In this document: piece by piece, positions 17,385 to 26,184 of the stretch
Numbering within the stretch: the stretch's first letter is position 1
Layout: each line of letters begins with the position of its first letter
NCBI GenBank assembly: GCA_964631725.1
Contig: CAZVYX010000026.1
Span: 15,525 to 79,524, forward strand
Direction: 5' to 3'
DNA length: 64,000 bases
From: GCA-2731375 sp964631725
GTDB taxonomy: Bacteria > Pseudomonadota > Alphaproteobacteria > GCA-2731375
The notes under the pieces: model-generated
Database searches by the model: none
Told to the model about the DNA's origin: nothing
The model's input: only the letters and a program-made list of their open reading frames with translations
Program-made: the position numbers and the translations under genes

Positions 17385-17593
17385 TATTTTTTCCAGTTTT
17401 AAAGCATTGATGGCGTTTCTATATTCCGTTGATACTTTACATAAACTTATATTTCGTTAAGCTAATAAACTAAAATTATTACATCTCCGATACCATTCTG
17501 CTTCAAATTGCGGTGATAGTCCGCGGACAGGCTTTATCGCCTTAGCGCGAGCGGCAATAACGGGGTCTGACTAGATGAGTATCGAAAAAGGGC

Positions 17594-18874
17594 CTAGATT
17601 GCGCCGCAATCGCCAAGGGCCGTATCGAAGATATCCATGGCGCGGTCGATTTCGTCCCGGCCGACCGTTAGGGGCGGCGCGATGCGGAAAATTCCCACCG
17701 TCGCCGGGCGGCTGATATTCAGGCAGGCGCCCAGTTCCAGACAGCGCCGGCTGACGGCCATGCCGATCTCGGACGCCGGTGTTTTGCTCTGCCGGTCCGT
17801 GACCAACTCGACGCCCAGCAAGAGGCCGCGCCCGCGTACGTCGCCGATGACGGGATGCTGTTGTTGCAGGTCCAACAACCGGCCCTTCAGGTAATCACCC
17901 AACTCCCCGGCGCGTGCCGCCAAATGATCCCTGGTGACGATCTCAATCACCTTGGCGCCAACCGCCGCCGGTAGCGGATCGGCGGCGTGCGTGGTGTAGA
18001 ATAGATAGCCCTTGTCGTAGCAGTCCTGTTCGATTTCGGCGGACGTGATTGTCGCTGAAAGCGGCAGGCCGGCGCCGAGGGTCTTTGAAAGATTGAGGAT
18101 GTCCGGCGTCACGCCGTCGCGCTGAAAGGCGAAATTGTCGCCGGTGCGGCCCATGCCGGTTTGCGCCTCGTCCAAAATCAACAACATGCCGCGTTCGTGG
18201 GCCTTGTCTCGCAACGCGGCCAAATAGCCCTCGGGCAGTTCGATGATCCCGCCCGAGCTGAGAACTGGCTCGACAAGCACCGCCGCCAACTGGCCGGTGC
18301 TTTGCCGGTCGATCATCTGCCAGCCGAATTCGAACTCCGCCCGCCAGTCATATTCGCCATCACGGTTGAAGGGGGAGCGGTAGCCGTGCGGCGTCGGCAG
18401 GGTCAAGACTCCCGGTAACGTGGGGCCGTGGCCGCGCCGGCCACCGGAATAGGTCGTTGCCGCCGCGCCGCCTGTAACGCCGTGCCAGGAACGGTCAAAG
18501 GCGACAATCTCGAACCCGCCGGTATAGGTCTTGGCGATGCGCAAGGCGGCTTCATTGGATTCGCCCCCCGTGGAAAGCGGCAAAACGCGGTCCAAACCTA
18601 CGGGGAGCATTGCCGTCAGCGCATCGACGAATTCAACAACCGGATCGGACAGAAAGCCGCTATGGAGATGATCCAGATTGGCGGCCATGTCCCCGACCAC
18701 TTCGACGATTTCCGGATGGCCATGGCCCAAAATGGCGCTCATCTGGCCGGAGGTGAAATCGAGAATGGCACGGCCGTCACCGTCATAAATATAGCAGCCC
18801 TGGGCCCGCGAAATGCGCTGTTGAGCGAAATCCCCGCCATAACGAAACACCTTTGTCGGCGTTGGATCGCTCAT
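17594..18874 (-). CDS. Class III PLP-dependent aminotransferase (2,2-dialkylglycine decarboxylase-like)
   Basis: A 426-residue fold-type I enzyme. PLP-site motifs seen are STGGESNEAALRIAK, the SWHG loop, ILDEAQTGMGRTG and the Schiff-base Lys in LNLSKTLGAGLPLS. The DEAQTGMGRTG form and overall length fit 2,2-dialkylglycine decarboxylase, which decarboxylates a dialkyl amino acid and then transaminates, but other omega-aminotransferases share these motifs. The start at 18874 shares one base with the stop of the GNAT gene (TGATG). It is the last gene of a minus-strand run from ppiC. The 209 bases between it and the chemoreceptor start are AT-rich and hold only a small palindrome, GTCCGCGGAC (17519-17528). 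Confidence 0.85.
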   Translation of the reverse strand: MSDPTPTKVFRYGGDFAQQRISRAQGCYIYDGDGRAILDFTSGQMSAILGHGHPEIVEVVGDMAANLDHLHSGFLSDPVVEFVDALTAMLPVGLDRVLPLSTGGESNEAALRIAKTYTGGFEIVAFDRSWHGVTGGAAATTYSGGRRGHGPTLPGVLTLPTPHGYRSPFNRDGEYDWRAEFEFGWQMIDRQSTGQLAAVLVEPVLSSGGIIELPEGYLAALRDKAHERGMLLILDEAQTGMGRTGDNFAFQRDGVTPDILNLSKTLGAGLPLSATITSAEIEQDCYDKGYLFYTTHAADPLPAAVGAKVIEIVTRDHLAARAGELGDYLKGRLLDLQQQHPVIGDVRGRGLLLGVELVTDRQSKTPASEIGMAVSRRCLELGACLNISRPATVGIFRIAPPLTVGRDEIDRAMDIFDTALGDCGAI

Positions 18875-19455
18875 CACGGAGCCTCTGTCACGGGCCTGTC
18901 GATGGCATATAGCGACAATTCGAAAGTCTCGCGCCGGGCGACGGACCAGCGCTGCGTTGCCTCCACATAGGCCATGCCGCAATGTTCCATGACCCGCCAC
19001 GAGGGCTCGTTATCAGGCCGGCAGGCGGCGACCACGCGGCGCATCGCCAAAGCCTCGAAGGCCAGTGCGATGACGACGGCGGCGGCTTCACGGGCATAGC
19101 CCTTGCCCTGATAGGGCCGGCCGACCCAATAGCCGATTTCACCCTCATCCCCGCCGTTGCGGGTCAGCGAAATGATGCCGACAAGTTCACCGCTGGTCCG
19201 CGCCACCATGGCGAAGAAAAAGCGCCGCTGGGATGACAATTCGCCCTGAGCCCAGGCGACAAAATCGCGGGCCATGTTGCGGTCATAGGGGTGGGGGATA
19301 TCCAGGGTCCAGCGCGCCACCTCCCAATCGCCGGCCAGCTCCGCGACCCGTGGCGCGTCGGTATGTTCAAGCGGCCGCAGCACCAACTGCTCGCTGCGCA
19401 ACGGCGGGCGAAACGGCAATTTCCGGCTTTGGCTTTGCGGGCGGCGCAGTGACAT
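18874..19455 (-). CDS. GNAT family acetyltransferase (RimJ/RimL type)
   Basis: A 193-residue N-acetyltransferase with the RimJ-like arrangement: an SEQLVLRPLEHTDAPRVAEL start, the IGYWVGRPYQGKGYAREA acetyl-CoA loop (Q/RxxGxG/A form), then ALAMRRVVAACRPDNEPSWRVMEHCGM, the typical motif B. Such enzymes acetylate protein N-termini, amino sugars or antibiotics; the substrate is unknown here. The ATG at 19455 lies behind TAGGGATAGGGA, nine bases after mutT, and its stop overlaps the aminotransferase start. Confidence 0.88.
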   Translation of the reverse strand: MSLRRPQSQSRKLPFRPPLRSEQLVLRPLEHTDAPRVAELAGDWEVARWTLDIPHPYDRNMARDFVAWAQGELSSQRRFFFAMVARTSGELVGIISLTRNGGDEGEIGYWVGRPYQGKGYAREAAAVVIALAFEALAMRRVVAACRPDNEPSWRVMEHCGMAYVEATQRWSVARRETFELSLYAIDRPVTEAP

Positions 19456-19464
19456 TCCCTATCC

Positions 19465-19881
19465 CTACAACAGATCGCGCAGCATGGCGACCAGGGGCCG
19501 GTCGGCGGGGGGCATGGGCACATCGCCCATGCGCACGGGGCGAAGCCATTTGATCGCCTGTCCCTCGACCGGGCGCGGCGTACCTTGCCAGACACGGCAA
19601 ACGAACAGCGGCATCAGCAAATGGAAATCCTCGTAGGCATGCGAGGCAAACGTAAAGGGCGCCAAACAAGCCTCGGTCACGTCGATATCCAGCTCTTCCT
19701 TCAGCTCGCGGATCAGGGATTGTTCCAGGCCTTCATCGGGCTCCACCTTGCCGCCGGGAAATTCCCACAGGCCGGCCATGGCTTTACCCTCGGGCCGTTG
19801 CTGCAACAGAACCCGGCCATCGATATCCACCAGGGCGGCGGCGACAACCAGCAGCAGCTTGGCCTGGGGCAGATCTTGCAT
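19465..19881 (-). CDS. mutT: NUDIX hydrolase, MutT-type 8-oxo-dGTP diphosphatase
   Basis: A 138-residue nucleotide pyrophosphatase that would remove 8-oxo-dGTP from the pool. The Nudix box GKVEPDEGLEQSLIRELKEE is complete, with the RELKEEL metal-binding core. The N-terminal VVAAALVDIDGRVLLQQRPEGKAMAGLWEFPGG is characteristic of MutT. The ATG at 19881 shares one base with the argJ stop (TGATG), so it is translationally coupled. A longer upstream frame within argJ is ignored. Confidence 0.92.
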   Translation of the reverse strand: MQDLPQAKLLLVVAAALVDIDGRVLLQQRPEGKAMAGLWEFPGGKVEPDEGLEQSLIRELKEELDIDVTEACLAPFTFASHAYEDFHLLMPLFVCRVWQGTPRPVEGQAIKWLRPVRMGDVPMPPADRPLVAMLRDLL

Positions 19882-21110
19882 CAGGAACGGTAGTCGGCGT
19901 TGATCGAGATATAGCCGTGGGTCAGATCGCAGGTCCAGACCGTTGCCTTGCCCCGGCCCACGCCCACATCCACGGCGATATCGATTTCCCGCCCTTTCAT
20001 ATGGGGCACAACCTGCGCCTCGCGATAGTCGGGATGGGGATGCCCCGCCTCGGCGATGACCACGCCGCCAATGACGATGGACAGACGGTCCCGGTCGGCC
20101 TTTTCCCCGGCCCGGCCCACCGCCATGATAATGCGGCCCCAATTGGCATCCTCGCCGGCAATGGCGGTCTTGACCAGGGGTGAATTGGCGACGGTCATGG
20201 CGATCCGCCGCGCCGCCCTGGCCGATGCGGCGCCGGAGACGGATATGGTGATGAATTTCGACGCACCCTCGCCGTCACCGACCACCTGTTTCGCCAGGTT
20301 CTGCATTACGGACAGCAGCGCCGCCTTGAATGAAGCCAGGCGGCGATCCCCCGCCTCCGTGATCCTGACGTGCCTGGGCCCCTGCCCCGTCGCCGCCAGC
20401 AACACCGTGTCGGAGGTGGAGGTATCGCCATCCACGGTAATGCAGTTAAAGGACTGGCCATTGGCCCAGCGCAGCAGACCATCCAGCACACCGCTGGGCA
20501 GCTTGGCATCGGTGAAGATGAAGCTCAACATGGTTGCCATGTCGGGCGCGATCATGCCGCTGCCCTTGGCGATGCCGGCGATCTTCACTACCTGGCCATC
20601 GATCTCCGCCTCAGCCGAGGCACCCTTGGGAAAGGTATCCGTGGTGCAGATCGCACCGGCGGCGGCACGCCAGCCGTTGGCCTTCAACTTGGCGTGCAAA
20701 CGCGGCACCGCGCGCAGCAAACGATCAACCGACAGCGTCTCGCCAATCACGCCGGTGGAAGCGACCATAACCTCCGCCGCCTTGCAGCCCACCGCCTTGG
20801 CCACCGCACCGGCGGTGGCGGCAACGTCGTCCAGGCCCTGGCGCCCGGTGAAGACATTGGCGTTGCCCGCGTTAATGACAATGGCCCGGGCCCTGCCCTT
20901 GCCGATATGTTTGCGGCACCACAGCACCGGCGCGCCGGGCATGGTGGAGCGGGTAAATACACCTGCTATGGTACTGCCCGGCGCCAGCTCCGCCAAGGTC
21001 AGGTCGGCGCGGCGGCGATAACGCTCGCCGGCGGCCATGGCGCCAAGGCGCAGGCCGGCGATCGCGGGCAGTTTGGGAAACCGGGCCGGGGCGAAAGGCG
21101 AAATATCCAT
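19881..21110 (-). CDS. argJ: Bifunctional glutamate N-acetyltransferase/ornithine acetyltransferase
   Basis: ArgJ transfers acetyl groups from N-acetylornithine to glutamate in arginine synthesis. The 409-residue precursor cleaves itself before a Thr; the site here is Thr193 in KGSGMIAPDMATML. NAGNANVFTG, STGVIGE and the C-terminal DLTHGYISINADYRS match the family well. The bifunctional form also has amino-acid N-acetyltransferase activity, which sequence alone cannot confirm. It follows ppiC with a 116-base gap and overlaps mutT by one base. Confidence 0.95.
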   Translation of the reverse strand: MDISPFAPARFPKLPAIAGLRLGAMAAGERYRRRADLTLAELAPGSTIAGVFTRSTMPGAPVLWCRKHIGKGRARAIVINAGNANVFTGRQGLDDVAATAGAVAKAVGCKAAEVMVASTGVIGETLSVDRLLRAVPRLHAKLKANGWRAAAGAICTTDTFPKGASAEAEIDGQVVKIAGIAKGSGMIAPDMATMLSFIFTDAKLPSGVLDGLLRWANGQSFNCITVDGDTSTSDTVLLAATGQGPRHVRITEAGDRRLASFKAALLSVMQNLAKQVVGDGEGASKFITISVSGAASARAARRIAMTVANSPLVKTAIAGEDANWGRIIMAVGRAGEKADRDRLSIVIGGVVIAEAGHPHPDYREAQVVPHMKGREIDIAVDVGVGRGKATVWTCDLTHGYISINADYRS

Positions 21111-21226
21111 GGCGGCTATGCTCTATTCAGGCTGTCGGGGCCAAGCTGTCGGTGCGCGCATGGTACCCAGCGCCCAACTGGCGGACAAGGGGTCGGTGGC
21201 GGCAGCCGAAGCCGGGAATTTTGTTA

Positions 21227-22126
21227 CTATTGGCTCCCCTTGCCGGCTCCAAAGTCCTTGGCGGGCTTGCCGTCCAGTCCGAAATATTCGATTTTCGCGT
21301 CCTTTGCCAGATCACCCAATAATGCCTCCGCAACTTCCTGCGCAATGACCTGGCGCATTGCCGGGGCGCGGGAGGCGAAGGACGGGCCCTCGCCCTGACG
21401 GCGGTCCACCAGCTTGATGACATGCCAGCCAAAGCCGGTCTTCACCGGCGCCGAGATTTCATCGACCTTCAATGCAAAGGCGGCATTGGCGAATTCCGGC
21501 ACCATCTTGTCCTTGGTGAAATAGCCCAAATCGCCGCCCTTGGCGCCGCTGGGGCCCTTGGATTTCTTCTTCGCGATGGCGGCAAAATCACCGCCCTTAT
21601 TCAGTTCCGTGACAATGGCGTCGGCCTCCGCCTGGGTTTCCACCAGAATGTGGCTGGCGCGGACTTCGTCCGGCCCTTTTGCCTGTGTCTTCTCGGCTTC
21701 GTAACGGGCCCGCATGTTTGCCTCGGTCGCGACCGCGTTGATCCTGTTGGTCAGATAGGTCTGCTCCAAAATGCGGTCACGAGCCTGGGCGACCCGCTTC
21801 ATGATGGCCGGATCATCACCCAGTTTTTCCTCCTCCGCCGCTAGTAGCACCAGGCGCCGTTCGACAAGCTGCTGCACCAGGGGCTTGTAAACTTTTTCCA
21901 GCGCCAGGCCGCGATATTGCTGCGGCAGGTTCTGATGCGCGATACGCACATCGCGAAACAGGATCTTGCTGCCCTTGACCACGGCCACGACCTGGTCGTC
22001 GGAAACCGCAGCGGCGGCCTTGTCCTGGCTCTGAGTTTGAGCCTGGGCGGGCGCGAGTTGCAGCATGGTGAACGCAGCCAATGTGGCCAAACCAGCGCGC
22101 AACAGCGCGACGGGAGATTTGCTCAT
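21227..22126 (-). CDS. Periplasmic parvulin-type peptidyl-prolyl isomerase
   Basis: PpiC/SurA-like foldase of 299 residues. A signal peptide covers residues 1-29 (LATLAAFTMLQLAPAQAQ). An N-terminal chaperone-like helical region precedes the parvulin domain (about 155-250), recognised by VRASHILVETQAEADAIV, AKKKSKGPSGAKGGDLGYF and FGWHVIKLVDRR. It likely helps outer-membrane and periplasmic proteins fold, which suits its position back to back with secA. Confidence 0.92.
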   Translation of the reverse strand: MSKSPVALLRAGLATLAAFTMLQLAPAQAQTQSQDKAAAAVSDDQVVAVVKGSKILFRDVRIAHQNLPQQYRGLALEKVYKPLVQQLVERRLVLLAAEEEKLGDDPAIMKRVAQARDRILEQTYLTNRINAVATEANMRARYEAEKTQAKGPDEVRASHILVETQAEADAIVTELNKGGDFAAIAKKKSKGPSGAKGGDLGYFTKDKMVPEFANAAFALKVDEISAPVKTGFGWHVIKLVDRRQGEGPSFASRAPAMRQVIAQEVAEALLGDLAKDAKIEYFGLDGKPAKDFGAGKGSQ

Positions 22127-22433
22127 GATGGTGGGCTTTCTATTGCGGAGTTACTGAATTCGGGCGCAACGCGCCCAATGCCGCGCCAATATCGATTATT
22201 GGGCGCTCGCACACAAGACGTTAAGACAACTTCTCACAAACTGTTGTCAAGGTCGCCGACCAGCCTTCTCCGGGCCGCCCCGGGTTGGATTGGGGGCCCA
22301 GTTTGGTGGTGGTTCCGTTGACAGGGCGGCGAGCGCCCCTTATGTCTCACTGGTTGCGTTCCAGCCGGTCCCAAGAGGGGTGCGTTGGGCGGCGGACCCG
22401 GTCCGGTCATTTGGTATTTTTTAGGGATTTTTG
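22127..22433. other. Divergent ppiC-secA intergenic region
   Basis: This 307-base stretch separates the two divergent export genes and has no credible ORF. It holds the predicted secA promoter and an inverted repeat GACAAC (22225-22230)/GTTGTC (22243-22248) nearer to ppiC, a possible regulator site. No secM-like leader was recognised. Confidence 0.6.
22318..22346 (+). promoter_or_regulatory. Predicted secA promoter
   Basis: TTGACA (22318-22323), a 17-base spacer and TATGTC (22341-22346). The expected start near 22353 gives a leader of about 80 bases. The spacer contains a small inverted repeat, GGGCG/CGCCC. Confidence 0.45.
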
Positions 22434-25196
22434 ATGGCTATTCTTGGCAGCATCGCGAAGCGCCTTTTTGGCTCGTCCAACGAACGCGTGCTCAAACTGC
22501 TTGAGCAGCCCGTCGCCAGAATCAATGAACTCGAGGCCGGTCTGGAGGCCCTCTCCGACGATGAACTGTTGGGCAAGACGGACGAGTACCGCCAGCGTAT
22601 CGAAGCCGGTGAAAGCCTGGACAACCTGCTGCCCGAAGCCTTCGCCACCGTGCGCGAGGCGGCCAAGCGCTCCCTGGGACAGCGCCATTTCGATGTGCAG
22701 TTGATGGGCGGCATGGTTCTGCATCAAGGCAAGATCGCGGAAATGCGTACCGGCGAGGGCAAGACTCTTGTCGCCACCCTGCCCGTCTATCTCAATGCCC
22801 TGGAAGGCAAGGGCGCCCACGTGGTCACCGTCAATGACTATCTGGCGCAGCGCGATGCCAACTGGATGGGGGTGGTCTATGCCAAACTGGGCCTGAGCAC
22901 GGGCTGTATCGTTCACGGCCTGGACGACGATGAACGCCGGGCCGCCTACGCCTGCGATGTCACCTATGGCACCAACAACGAATTCGGCTTCGATTATCTG
23001 CGCGATAATATGAAGTTCGAGCGGGAAGCCATGGTGCAGCGGCCGTTCAACTTCGCCATCGTCGATGAAGTAGACTCGATCCTGGTTGACGAAGCCCGGA
23101 CGCCGCTGATCATTTCCGGCCCGGCCGAGGACTCCTCGGAGCTGTATCAGACCATCGACAAGCTGATGCCGCGCCTGGAAGAAGAAGACTACGAAAAGGA
23201 CGAAAAGGCCCGCACCGTCAACTTTACCGAGGACGGCGCCGAGACCATCGAGGATCTGCTGCGCGAAGTCGACCTGTTGAAGGGGGAAACCCTGTACGAC
23301 ATGGAAAACGTCACCATCGTGCATCACATCAACCAAGCCCTGCGCGCGCACCAGATGTTCCAGCGTGACGTGGACTATATGGTCAAGGACGGCAAGATCG
23401 TCATCATCGACGAGTTCACCGGCCGGGCCATGGAAGGTCGGCGCTATTCGGAAGGCCTGCATCAGGCTCTGGAAGCCAAGGAAGGCGTCGAGGTTCAGCC
23501 GGAAAACCAAACCCTGGCCTCGATCACATTCCAGAACTATTTCCGCCTCTATCCCCTGCTCGCCGGCATGACCGGCACGGCGATGACGGAAGCCGGCGAA
23601 TTCCTTGAAATTTACAAGCTCGCCGTGGTCGACATCCCTACCCATCTGGACATGGTCCGCGATGACCAGGATGACGAGGTTTACCGCACGGAAGAGGAAA
23701 AATTCGCCGCCATCATCGAACTGATGGGGGAATGCCAGGAACGGGGCCAGCCCGCCCTGATCGGCACGGTCTCGATCGAAAAGTCCGAAGTACTTTCGGA
23801 ACTGCTCGGCAAGAACAAGATCAAGCATAACGTGCTGAATGCCCGCCACCATGAGCAGGAGGCCTATATCATCGGCCAGGCGGGCCGCGTCGGCGCCCTG
23901 ACCATCGCCACCAACATGGCCGGGCGCGGGACCGACATCCAATTGGGCGGCAACGTCGAGATGCGCGTGCAAGAGGAAGCCACGGCGGAAGATGGCACCG
24001 TGGACACGGCCAAGGTCGAGAAAATCGAAGCTGAGGTCGGGGCCGAAAAGGAAAAAGTCCTGGCCGCCGGCGGGTTGTTCATTATCGGCACGGAACGCCA
24101 CGAAAGCCGGCGCATCGACAACCAGTTGCGTGGCCGCTCGGGCCGCCAGGGCGATCCCGGCGCCTCGAAATTCTACCTCAGCCTGGAAGATGATCTCATG
24201 CGCATCTTCGGCTCGGAACGGATGGACGGGATGCTGCGCAAGCTCGGCCTGGAGGAAGGCGAGGCGATCATCCATCCCTGGGTCAACAAGGCCCTGGAAA
24301 AAGCCCAGGAGAAGGTCGAGGCGCGCAACTTCGATATTCGTAAGAATCTGCTGAAATATGACGACGTCATGAACGATCAGCGCAAAGTAATCTACGAGCA
24401 GCGCCTGGAGCTGATGGACGCCGAGGATGTCGCGGATACCGTGGTCGATATGCGCCGGGAAGTGGTTGACGGCCTTGTCGCCGCCCATATCCCGGAAAAG
24501 GCCTATGCGGAACAATGGGATGCCGAAGGCTTGGCGGCGGAAACCAGGGAGGTTTTCGGCCTGGATCTGCCGATCGTGGATTGGTGCGCCGAGGAAGGTA
24601 TCGCGGACGAGGAAATTCGCAAACGCATCTCCGATGCGGCGGACCGGCGGATGGCGGAGAAGGTCGCCAACTACGGCCCGGAAGTCATGCGCATGGTGGA
24701 AAAGGGGCTGTTGCTGCAACTGTTGGATCAGACCTGGAAAGAGCATCTGCTGACCCTGGATCATCTGCGTAGCGGCATCGTCCTGCGCGCCTATGGCCAG
24801 CGCGACCCGTTGAACGAATACAAGACGGAAGCCTTCACCCTGTTCGAAACGATGCTGGGCGATCTGCGCCTGACCACGACCCGGGTGCTGGCACACATCG
24901 AACTACAGACGGATCAGAACGAAACCTTCATCACGACGCAGCAGTCCGAGCCGATGTTGATGGAGGAACAGCACCTAGACCCCCTGACCGGCATGAACGA
25001 AATGGACGAGGAAGAAATGGCCATGGCGGGGGGTGGCTATGGCGGCAACGGCGCGCATGCGCCGCAACCGACGCGCAGCCGTCAGGCCGCTTCAACCTTG
25101 GACCCCGACAATCCCGCAACCTGGGGCAAGGTGCCGCGCAACACCCCCTGCCCCTGCGGCTCCGGCAAGAAATACAAGCATTGCCACGGAAGTTAA
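22434..25196 (+). CDS. secA: Preprotein translocase ATPase SecA
   Basis: ATP-driven motor of the SecYEG export channel, 920 residues. Seen: the Walker A motif MRTGEGKTLVA with Lys110, VVTVNDYLAQRDANWM, the DEAD-type IVDEVDSILVDEARTPLIIS, the TNMAGRGTDIQLGGN and RRIDNQLRGRSGRQGDPG helicase motifs, and the C-terminal zinc/SecB-binding tail CPCGSGKKYKHCHG. ATG at 22434 follows AGGGA; the base triplet just before it (TTG) would add one residue only. A full-length ortholog with nothing unusual. Confidence 0.98.
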   Translation: MAILGSIAKRLFGSSNERVLKLLEQPVARINELEAGLEALSDDELLGKTDEYRQRIEAGESLDNLLPEAFATVREAAKRSLGQRHFDVQLMGGMVLHQGKIAEMRTGEGKTLVATLPVYLNALEGKGAHVVTVNDYLAQRDANWMGVVYAKLGLSTGCIVHGLDDDERRAAYACDVTYGTNNEFGFDYLRDNMKFEREAMVQRPFNFAIVDEVDSILVDEARTPLIISGPAEDSSELYQTIDKLMPRLEEEDYEKDEKARTVNFTEDGAETIEDLLREVDLLKGETLYDMENVTIVHHINQALRAHQMFQRDVDYMVKDGKIVIIDEFTGRAMEGRRYSEGLHQALEAKEGVEVQPENQTLASITFQNYFRLYPLLAGMTGTAMTEAGEFLEIYKLAVVDIPTHLDMVRDDQDDEVYRTEEEKFAAIIELMGECQERGQPALIGTVSIEKSEVLSELLGKNKIKHNVLNARHHEQEAYIIGQAGRVGALTIATNMAGRGTDIQLGGNVEMRVQEEATAEDGTVDTAKVEKIEAEVGAEKEKVLAAGGLFIIGTERHESRRIDNQLRGRSGRQGDPGASKFYLSLEDDLMRIFGSERMDGMLRKLGLEEGEAIIHPWVNKALEKAQEKVEARNFDIRKNLLKYDDVMNDQRKVIYEQRLELMDAEDVADTVVDMRREVVDGLVAAHIPEKAYAEQWDAEGLAAETREVFGLDLPIVDWCAEEGIADEEIRKRISDAADRRMAEKVANYGPEVMRMVEKGLLLQLLDQTWKEHLLTLDHLRSGIVLRAYGQRDPLNEYKTEAFTLFETMLGDLRLTTTRVLAHIELQTDQNETFITTQQSEPMLMEEQHLDPLTGMNEMDEEEMAMAGGGYGGNGAHAPQPTRSRQAASTLDPDNPATWGKVPRNTPCPCGSGKKYKHCHGS

Positions 25197-25429
25197 CCCC
25201 CTCTTCCCACGATGACGTGAACGACACCGCGCGTCGCTGACGTAATCCTGAGATGCGTTGGATTGGCGGCGGCAAGTCTGTCGAAAGATCGGCTGCAACC
25301 GCCAGCCAGATGGGGCGTTCAGAAAGCCGCCAGGTCATCAAAAGGGAATGATTCTTCCAAGAATAGTGCGATCATGTAGGATTGTATCGAATTCGAAGAT
25401 TACCTGGGAAATCTCGGTTTAATGGGAAG

Positions 25430-26143
25430 ATGGCCATGCAAGGGCTGGCGATTGAGTTCAACACCTTCAGCTTTATTGGGCGGTGCCGCCGCACCGGCGC
25501 GCTGGGGGTGGTGACGTCGACGGGCGAAATGGCCGTGGGCAGCAGGGTGCCATTCGTCAGGACGGGCATCGGCGCGGTCGCGACCCAGGCCTTGACCGAT
25601 CCCCGGCTGGGGCCCATGGGGCTGGATTTGCTGGCCCGCGGAACGCCGGCGGAAGCGGTATTAGGCGCGCTGGTCGATGCCGATCCGCACATCGAATCCC
25701 GTCAATTGGCGGTGGTCGACGCCCAGGGCCGGGCGGCGGCGCGCACCGGCGCCAACAACAGCGACTGGAAAGGCCATCACATCGGCGACGGCTTCGTCGC
25801 CATGGGCAACCGGTTGACCAGCGGCGATGTTGTCGACGCCATGACCGCCAGTTTCGCCGGCTCCGAACCACTGGCGCTGGAGGCGCGTTTGATGCGCGCC
25901 ATCGAAGCCGGGCGCGATGCGGGTGGACAACATGGCGGGCAACGCTCGGCGGCCATTCTGGTCTGTCACGAATTGGACTATCCCATCGTCGATTTGCGCG
26001 CCGACGACTACGACGACCCCGTGGCGGAGTTGCGCCGTCTGTTCGATTTATACGAACCGCGCATTCCCTATTACCGAGTTCGCGCCGCCGATCCCACGGT
26101 GGGTCCGTTCGACCTTTGGCGGCAGCAAAACCAGCCGGAATAG
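25430..26143 (+). CDS. DUF1028 family protein
   Basis: A 237-residue protein of the DUF1028 family, predicted Ntn-hydrolase-like. Seen: FSFIGRCRRTGALGVVTST, the GIGAVATQALTDPRLGPMGLDLLARG block, and HHIGDGFVAMGNRL; all are family hallmarks. The biochemical role is unsettled; members are often encoded next to amidohydrolases and peptidases. The start is taken at 25430 (MAMQGLAIE), with 25436 as the alternative; the frame extends to 25382 without a better site. It is followed 41 bases later by a large hydrolase, probably its operon partner. Between secA and this gene (25197-25429) nothing was recognised. Confidence 0.85.
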   Translation: MAMQGLAIEFNTFSFIGRCRRTGALGVVTSTGEMAVGSRVPFVRTGIGAVATQALTDPRLGPMGLDLLARGTPAEAVLGALVDADPHIESRQLAVVDAQGRAAARTGANNSDWKGHHIGDGFVAMGNRLTSGDVVDAMTASFAGSEPLALEARLMRAIEAGRDAGGQHGGQRSAAILVCHELDYPIVDLRADDYDDPVAELRRLFDLYEPRIPYYRVRAADPTVGPFDLWRQQNQPE

Positions 26144-26184
26144 TCACGCCACAGCCGCATCACAGCATACAGAGGCCGCCTATT

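Noticed and set aside
17385..17593. Small RNA or tRNA gene in the AT-rich gap upstream of the chemoreceptor
   Set aside because: No cloverleaf or strong terminator; only the palindrome GTCCGCGGAC at 17519-17528.
22407..24896. 829-codon open frame on the strand opposite secA
   Set aside because: It is the mirror of secA in a GC-rich genome; residue composition (His, Gln, Asp rich repeats) and lack of any recognisable domain mark it as an artefact.
25483..26184. Upstream extension of the alpha/beta hydrolase frame across the DUF1028 gene
   Set aside because: The residues are Arg-rich noise and overlap a recognised gene in another frame; the family starts at 26185.
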